A stretch of DNA of 64,000 bases from Antrodiella citrinella (Eukaryota > Basidiomycota > Agaricomycetes > Polyporales > Steccherinaceae). The DNA is taken from positions 158,707 through 222,706 of the forward strand of contig SGPM01000011.1 of the NCBI GenBank assembly GCA_004802725.1, written 5' to 3'. How positions within the stretch are numbered: position 1 is the stretch's first letter; every line of letters starts with the position of its first letter. Below are positions 58,191 through 64,000 of the stretch, in pieces. The position numbers were made by a program, and so were the translations under genes. The notes beneath the pieces were generated by a model. That model saw only the letters and a list, made by a program, of their open reading frames with translations. It was not told where the DNA came from and made no database searches.

Positions 58191-60588
58191 ATGTCCTCAC
58201 CCACGATTGTTGATGACCCCGAGAAGGGAACAGTGGAAGTAGTCCTCCCAACACTCCCTGCGCTATCCCAGCCCTCCCAGGATTCTACTGTAATTAATCT
58301 CAGCCGACCCGCAGCAGATGACGAGAAGAAAGCGACGGACCTCACCGCGCTACCATCCCTCGTCCAGAGATCGAAACCCGCTGCTGCTGCAAAGCCAAAG
58401 CGTCGAGTAAGCCGATGGGTCGCCTTTCAGCTGTGGTTCAATACGTATCGGTGAGTAGCTTGCGTTTGAGATCTGGACTTAGGCTCATCCTTCGTCGTAG
58501 CAAATTCTTTTGCATAGTCGTAGCTCTCAACGGTACTGGATTACTTCTAGCTGCCCTCAACATTTGGAAGTATCCACGACAATACACTGGTGCCTTCGTA
58601 CTCGGTAATCTACTCTTCGCTATCCTCATGCGGAACGAGCTCTTTGGGCGGCTACTCTACTTGATTGTGAACACATGTTTTGCGAAGGTAGATTGTTGAT
58701 CGCTCCATGCATTGTCCTGCAGCTTCTGACTTCTTCGACAGTGGTCGCCATTATGGCTCCGATTGGGTCTAACATCCGCCTTGCAACATCTAGGAGGCAT
58801 ACATTCCGGCTGCGCGTTGTCTGGATTTGGCTGGCTCATCTTTCGAGTGACCTTGATCTTCATCGATCACAAGGACAACCACGACGCAGTTCTAATCATG
58901 GGTGTAATAACGAACCTCGCTGTGGCCATAAGTATCGGAAGCGCGTTCCCTTGGGTGCGTAACACCCACCACAAGTGAGTGGACCCAGCGTGCCCCGGTT
59001 CATTGACCCGTCTCACGCCGTTTTGCAGCATCTTTGAAAGACATCACCGCTTCATCGGATGGTGAGTATATCCCGTATTTTTAGACGTGTAAGCGCTCCG
59101 GTTGACTCATTGCCGTGCTTTGATTAGGCTTGGCCTTCTCTCAAGTGAGTAATTCTTTCCTGCGTTAACCTGCTCGACGAAAGGACATCTTCGCACATGG
59201 AGACAGCATCCTGTCGCCCAGCAATTCGTCGCCCAGCAATTCTTGGCGTCTTCTCGCGGAATCGTTGTGCATCAACTAACAGGATGTTTATCTTACCAGC
59301 CTGGGTGTTCGTGGTGCTTGGAGACAGTTATGACCTCGATACTCATTCATGGAACCCCAATGGTATCCGGGTCATCCGTCAGCAGGATTTCTGGTTCGCA
59401 TTTGGAATGACCGTCTTGTGCGTTGCTTTTACCATCACACTCTCACGCGGTGCGGCTCACTGATGGCCCGCTCTTCATAGTATTCTCATCCCATGGTTCA
59501 CTGTGCGAGAAGTGGCAGTGGATATCGAAGTGGTAGGTAAATCTCACAGCGTACGCGAGACACTGTTGACTGATCGTGATCACTCTCCAGCCATCTCCAA
59601 AGGTTGCCATTGTTCGCTTCGAACGGGGCATGCAGCAGGGCCTGCTCGCTCGCATTTCCCGCTCTTCGATAATGGAATACCACGCCTTCGGTATCATCTC
59701 GTGGGTCAAGCGGTCGCTTTAAGTTGGAGAGCTGGAAGCTGATCATGACTTATCTCACAGCGAGGGCACCCACGCAAAGTATCACTACTTAATCTGTGGG
59801 GTTCAAGGTGACTTTACCCGTAGTTTGGTAAACGATCCGCCAACGCATCTGTGGACACGACAATTGAAGGTAATTGACTCTCACGAGGTCATTGCGCGCC
59901 GAGTCGCTGACGATTATCAATCAGTTCGCTGGTGTTTCGAATACATCAACGCTCTACAAGAGAGGAATCCGTGTTTGTACGGGTACGGGATTGGGCGCAG
60001 CACTGTCAACCTGTCTCCAGGTGAGTTTGGCAACGTGGTCCATGTCGTACTCATTGCTTACTTCTCATTTCCGCAGAGCCCAGATTGGTGAGTCTCATTT
60101 CCCAAGCTGCGCCAATGTCGGTGTTCGCTATGCTGCTTCATTCCCGCGGTGTCATCCGCAGCGCCCTCCCGTCCATCAGCGCACTGACTCAAGATTTGTA
60201 TTGCAGGTATCTCATATGGATAGGCTCCGACCAAGAAAAGACATTCGGCCCAACCATCTCCGGCTTGATTCATCGACACATTGGCCCGGAGAGAATGTGC
60301 TTATGGGACTCAAAGGCCCGAGGTTTGTGTTCTCACGGTCGAAATAGTGACGGCGAGACTCTAATATCTTCTCATAGGCGGCCGGCCAGATGTGATGAAG
60401 CTTGTGAAAGAAACGTACTACTCGTGGGGAGCTGAGGTGGTCTTCATTACGTCGAATTACCAAGGGAACAAGGAGATCATGGAAGGCTGCAAGGCGTCTG
60501 GGATTCCAGCTTTCGTGAGTCATTCGTACATGTCATTCTGTGTCTTTTCTAAAACAATGCATTGCAGGGTACTCTTTGGGATTTCTAA
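58191..60588 (+). CDS. TmpA-like integral membrane protein with ferredoxin-reductase-type C-terminus
   Basis: About ten exons. The first (58191-58450) is a cytosolic leader ending RRVSRWVAFQLWFNTYR. It joins to KFFCIVVALNGTGLLLAALN at 58501, LGNLLFAILMRNELFGRLLY, then (58742-58974) LRLGLTSALQHLGGIHSGCA, FGWLIFRVTLIFI and VITNLAVAISIGSAFPWVR, then NTHHNIFERHHRFIGW and WVFVVLGDSYDLDTHSW, giving at least four or five membrane helices with His residues near their ends. The cytosolic half reads VAIVRFERGMQQGLLARISR, HYLICGVQGDFTRSL, a nucleotide-binding loop CTGTGLGAALS, SPDWYLIWIGSDQEKTFG, and ends ASGIPAFGTLWDF. This plan fits the fungal TmpA/TmpL group of membrane flavoproteins, linked in Aspergillus to conidiation signalling and often annotated as NRPS-like. 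The TmpA-like name is inference. Confidence 0.7.
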
Positions 60589-61010
60589 TTTAGCGAACAC
60601 CGATTTTTTTGCTTCTACGTATTTCGAGGTTGGCACGTTTTTAGATTGACACGTTCTCTTCATTGTAGCTGTGGCGTCTCACCATCTAGCATCTTATTAC
60701 TTACTACGTACATATCGCATATCTTATTCGCTGATCCACAATGATTGTACTTTTGCGCACGTAGCATCCTGCTTGCCTTGGCTCTACACCCGACTCGCGA
60801 ACATACTCACATGCCTTTTTGGTCCTTCGATCGTTCACGCGGCATTTGCCGGTGTTAAAAAATTAATAAAAGTTGAGTCTCCCTCCGAGTCCGAGTCAGA
60901 CTGAGACTCCCTGCTTGAAGCCCACCCTGATCGCCTGTCTTTCCGCATCATATCTGAAGCTTGAGAAAGAAAAATTGCTCACAAGGGATAGTCAGGAATT
61001 ATCTCTCACA

Positions 61011-62339
61011 ATGCCGCTTGTAGCAGACATTGGGGAAGTTCTGAACTCTGAGGAACCGCCGTCAGTTGTTACACATCCCTTCCTAGATCTACTGAATGGA
61101 TCACAATTGCTGTAGCAAATCCATAGAGATTTTACCTGGCAGTGCGGATTTATGGTTGCCCCCTGATATCCAGACGCAAAGAGGATTTCTTCTGGAGGAC
61201 AACCACCTTGGAATTCCGCAAAAGACATGCTACAAGGCCTATCTCCAGGCCGTATCTATCTTCACCTCCTGCCCATCTTCACGGTGTCTTCTCCAGTCGG
61301 AGCCGACTGTCGATCTGTCTATCATACGCGATATCATGCATTCCTCCGCAGTAATACTCTTGGCGAACCCGGCGCATCAGACTGCGTTGAACGCACGAAA
61401 GCGTCTTGTTCTATCGGGATCCGTCGAACCCCTCGTCGAGTTGCGGCTCAGTGCTGCACTGCTGACCCTGCGAGATTGTTCTAAGCAAACGATCATGTGG
61501 CATCATCGTCGATGGCTGCTGCGCCGTTTGTACAGCATAAAACGAGCCGCGGATACTGTGACGTCTCCTGGCGTGACTGAGGACGAAGACACACTCTTCG
61601 ACTATGATATTCCGGTCCCTGCCCTTGCGCAAGAATTGGCTATCGCTGCACGAGCCGCAGAGACCTACAGCCGAAATTACTTCGCATGGAACCACAGGGG
61701 TCGTGTAGTCGACGCTCTGCTAGTGATCGTGCGCAAGACCCTGGCAGATAATTCCCCGGACGGTGACTTGGATCATCTCGAAGCGACGCTGGAGGACGAG
61801 CACGCATGGGTGATGAAGTGGGTGGACCTGCATGTTTCCGACTACACGGCCGTGCAGTACTTACGACACGTCGACACGTCATTGCGTACCATGGCTGCTG
61901 AAATGGCCCGCGACGGCCTGTCGCCGTCCCAGCGGTTTGCGGACTTGGAGGTTCAGATCCTTCACCATGCGCACTCGCTATTACGGGCGTATCCCCACTA
62001 TGAGTCTGTTTGGATGTATGCGCGCATTGTCCAGGGGCTGGAGATGTCTGAGAGCGATGGATTGGCCTACGCGTCTGAGGTCGTACATGTTGGGTCGCAT
62101 GCAAGCTCATTGCCCGAGTATCAAGAGAAAACAAAGCTGTACGCCCGCCGCTTCCTTGCATGGCATGCACATGATCAGGTGTGTTTGAGGACTCATTGTT
62201 ATATTGATGCACTGGTACTGACTTGAAATAGAAACGTCCGATGTCTAGAGCAATCAGACCCCGAGATGTTCTTCTGGACAACGAGACAGCACGAACAGCA
62301 GTAGAGACACTCTTGCAGGATGATCAAGACGCACGCTGA
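61011..62339 (+). CDS. Protein prenyltransferase alpha-subunit repeat protein (PTAR1-like)
   Basis: Three exons (61011-61060, 61116-62178, 62232-62339) join in frame to 406 residues, with introns of 55 and 53 nt. Exon 1 reads MPLVADIGEVLNSEEPP and runs into KSIEILPGSADLWLPPD. Repeat motifs follow: NPAHQTALNARKRLV, TIMWHHRRWLLRRLY, NYFAWNHRGRVVDALL and a Trp-bearing helix near YPHYESVWMYARIV, the N-x-W-x-x-R pattern of alpha subunits of farnesyl/geranylgeranyl transferases. It is closest in form to the PTAR1 group, which is linked to Rab geranylgeranylation (GGTase-III) in animals. It is not a canonical alpha subunit because the repeats are widely spaced by inserts. The gene is convergent with the SWIB gene. 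Confidence 0.85.
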
Positions 62340-62601
62340 CAAGACCAGGAGTGAATATATGCCATGGGCTGTTTACCATCAGGATCAGCGTCGTCACATT
62401 ATGTACAGATGCTATTTAACACAACACAACCGTGTCAAAGAACCCTTCGTGAAGTGCGTGAAGTGGGCTCCGCTTCCGTACGCTCGCTAGAACAAATGAG
62501 AGAGAAAGGATCCCGAGGGCGTAGACGTGGCCATTAAACAATGGGTAATGAGTAATAAAGACAGCAAATATATATCCATGATTTAGCGCGCACGAAGGAT
62601 G

Positions 62602-63471
62602 TCATGGTGTTGGTTCATAGAGGTGTCTTGGAAGAGAAGCTCAGTGACTTGGCTTGACCACCGGCATAGAAGATGCACTCACTGGCCCAACATTTTGTTC
62701 ATCGCGAACATATTTATCTTATCTACACCAAAGACAGCTCTCATGCCCTCGTCGCAGATGATCTCCCTCTTGTCCTTGGGGTTCTGCAGGCTTTGGCCCT
62801 TGATGCGTATCCAAAGGTGTTTAACTACCTGTGGACGTGACATTTTCTCCACAGAAAGGAGAGCCGCAAGTGGTTCGCTAAAAATTCGTGAGTCCATGTA
62901 CATAAGGTTGTACAGAGCGAAACAAATCTGACCTCAACGTATACTCCTTGCTGAACCCGCCCCCTCTCTTCTTGGGTCGTTCACCGTCGCCTTCTCCATC
63001 AGAGTCCACAACCTCTGCACTCTTTCGCTTCGTACCGCGCTTCTTGCTTGGTGTCGCCTTCTTCGCACTTCGCGGAAGACCGTTCAGCTCACTTGACAAT
63101 TGTCTCGCGAGCTCCGCGTCGCTCAGTTCAGAGCCCGTCTTCCTTGACCGTTTGCGTTTTTTTGCAGGCTTGCTGGTGCTAGCCACTTCCGCGGTGTCAT
63201 CCTGATCCTCTGCCTCCTCTTCCTCTTCGCCTCTGTCCTCGTCTGCAGCTTCCGCCTCTGCCTGCTGCTCCGCGCTCACCTCCTCATACACAGTCGCTAT
63301 GACTCTGTCAATGTCTTCTTTGTTCTCCTTTACGACGTCCGACGTGAGGCCAGGGTCTTCTTCAATGAGCCGTTTGCGAACGCGCTTGGCACTAATAGTA
63401 GCCAGGTCGATTCCAGGGGATTGCAAGATAGCGCGAATGCGAAGTTCTAGTTTGGAAATTTCGAACGCCAT
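62602..63471 (-). CDS. DEK_C + SWIB/MDM2 domain chromatin protein
   Basis: Three exons (62933-63471, 62683-62877, 62602-62626) join in frame to 252 residues. The N-terminal DEK_C domain (about residues 5-70) reads LRIRAILQSPGIDLATISAK, then RVRKRLIEEDPGLTSDVVKE and NKEDIDRVIATVYEE. A long acidic-then-basic linker (KPAKKRKRSRK, KKRGTKRKS) probably holds nuclear signals. The C-terminal SWIB domain runs EPLAALLSVEKMSRPQVVKH, LWIRIKGQSLQNPKDKREII, FGVDKINMFAMNKMLGQHLY, ending EPTP. Yeast relatives (Uaf30, Tri1) join this pair of domains in rDNA transcription and chromatin. The 25-nt last exon is needed to complete the final SWIB helix; without it translation stops right after LGQ. Confidence 0.88.
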
Positions 63472-64000
63472 AGTTTGATAGACCTCTCAAGGTGAAGTGT
63501 GATTATAGGCCGAGCCGAGTGAAACGACAGAGTCGAGAGAGCTGGTTCAGTAGCAGGACAAAGTTCAAGCTCAGGCAGCCGCCCGACGCGACGGACGGGC
63601 GCCTACCGTACTCCCAGATTCTACAGTTGCGGACAATCAAACTCGACAATTCGTCTAGCGCCAGAACGAGATTTTTTGGCGTAAAACCGAGCCCGGATCT
63701 GAACTCAGAAGGGCAAAAAGCGTCGAAAAACACCCTTCCGAAGTTTTTCCCACGGCTTTTCAAAGTGGCCAAATTTTCGGCCAAATTTTGATGCATTTTC
63801 AACGACCCGATACCGTATCCACGCCGTCAGTTCTAGGGCTCGGTGAGAAAGCCGCCTGTTACTTACTGGTCAGTTACTTACCAGTTACTTATTAGTAATT
63901 AACTGTTCTTGACATTGGTCCTGGAATGAGACGGTAAATAATGGTCAAAAACTTGGTACACCGCGAAAAAGATCGTCCAAAAGATAAGATAAGGGGCGAG
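63472..64000. other. Promoter of the SWIB gene and possible dispersed repeat at right edge
   Basis: About 530 bp. It contains a near-perfect direct repeat GGCCAAATTTT at 63768-63778 and 63780-63790, and three copies of AGTTACTTA-like sequence at about 63860-63892. No gene is called, although both strands stay open for about 100 codons at 63.49-63.80 kb. Confidence 0.35.

Noticed and set aside
63503..63802. 99-codon minus-strand frame at the right edge
   Set aside because: Both strands are open at once and no start context or intron links it to anything. Treated as a possible repeat rather than a gene.

Overview
The window is nuclear DNA from a filamentous basidiomycete, very probably an Agaricomycete. 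The genes are split by many short introns (about 50-60 nt, GTRNGY donors, YAG acceptors). They include a fungal phenylalanine ammonia-lyase, a fungal arginine-specific carbamoyl-phosphate synthase with a mitochondrial leader, a Pho80/Pcl-type cyclin, a Nab2-type CCCH protein and a SUR7/PalI membrane protein. There are no bacterial-style operons and no CRISPR. Exon coordinates were worked out by hand by joining reading frames across GT-AG junctions. For the models whose exons are listed in full, the summed length is a multiple of three.

Layout: (1) 1-5.7 kb: the 3' part of an alpha/beta-hydrolase gene runs off the left edge (-), divergent from a SUR7/PalI-type protein (+). Two very small spliced genes follow (+). 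(2) 5.7-19.5 kb: gene-poor, with one Pcl-like cyclin gene (-) at 11.5-12.6 kb that carries three unresolved N bases. (3) 19.5-29.6 kb: a mitochondrial P-loop ATPase (-) divergent from a Nab2-like poly(A) RNA-binding protein (+). Then come two genes sharing a SAP-like N-terminus, head to head around an intron-bearing tRNA-Leu(CAA). (4) 29.9-43.1 kb: CPA2 (+), an FAD amine oxidase of the MSOX/amadoriase family (-), FCF1 (-), a 2.4 kb gap, then PAL (+). (5) 43.4-55.1 kb: a DUF1917 protein (+), an MIF4G-like protein (+), a 5.7 kb gene for a very acidic repeat-rich protein (-), and oligoribonuclease (+). (6) 58.2-64 kb: a TmpA-like membrane flavoprotein (+), a prenyltransferase-alpha-repeat protein (+) and a DEK_C + SWIB chromatin protein (-).

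The genes look like a normal mixed housekeeping neighbourhood, not a biosynthetic cluster. Loose themes are RNA and ribosome work (NAB2, FCF1, oligoribonuclease, MIF4G, DUF1917), nitrogen and amino-acid metabolism (CPA2, FAD amine oxidase, PAL) and chromatin (SWIB, SAP-like pair). The most unusual items are the two unannotated-looking miniature genes at 4.35 and 5.28 kb, the SAP-like divergent pair, the acidic protein with a 15-nt intragenic tandem repeat and a repeated exon-sized module, and an FCF1 gene whose first exon is only the start codon. I found no convincing mobile element. A short tract at the right edge may be a dispersed repeat.
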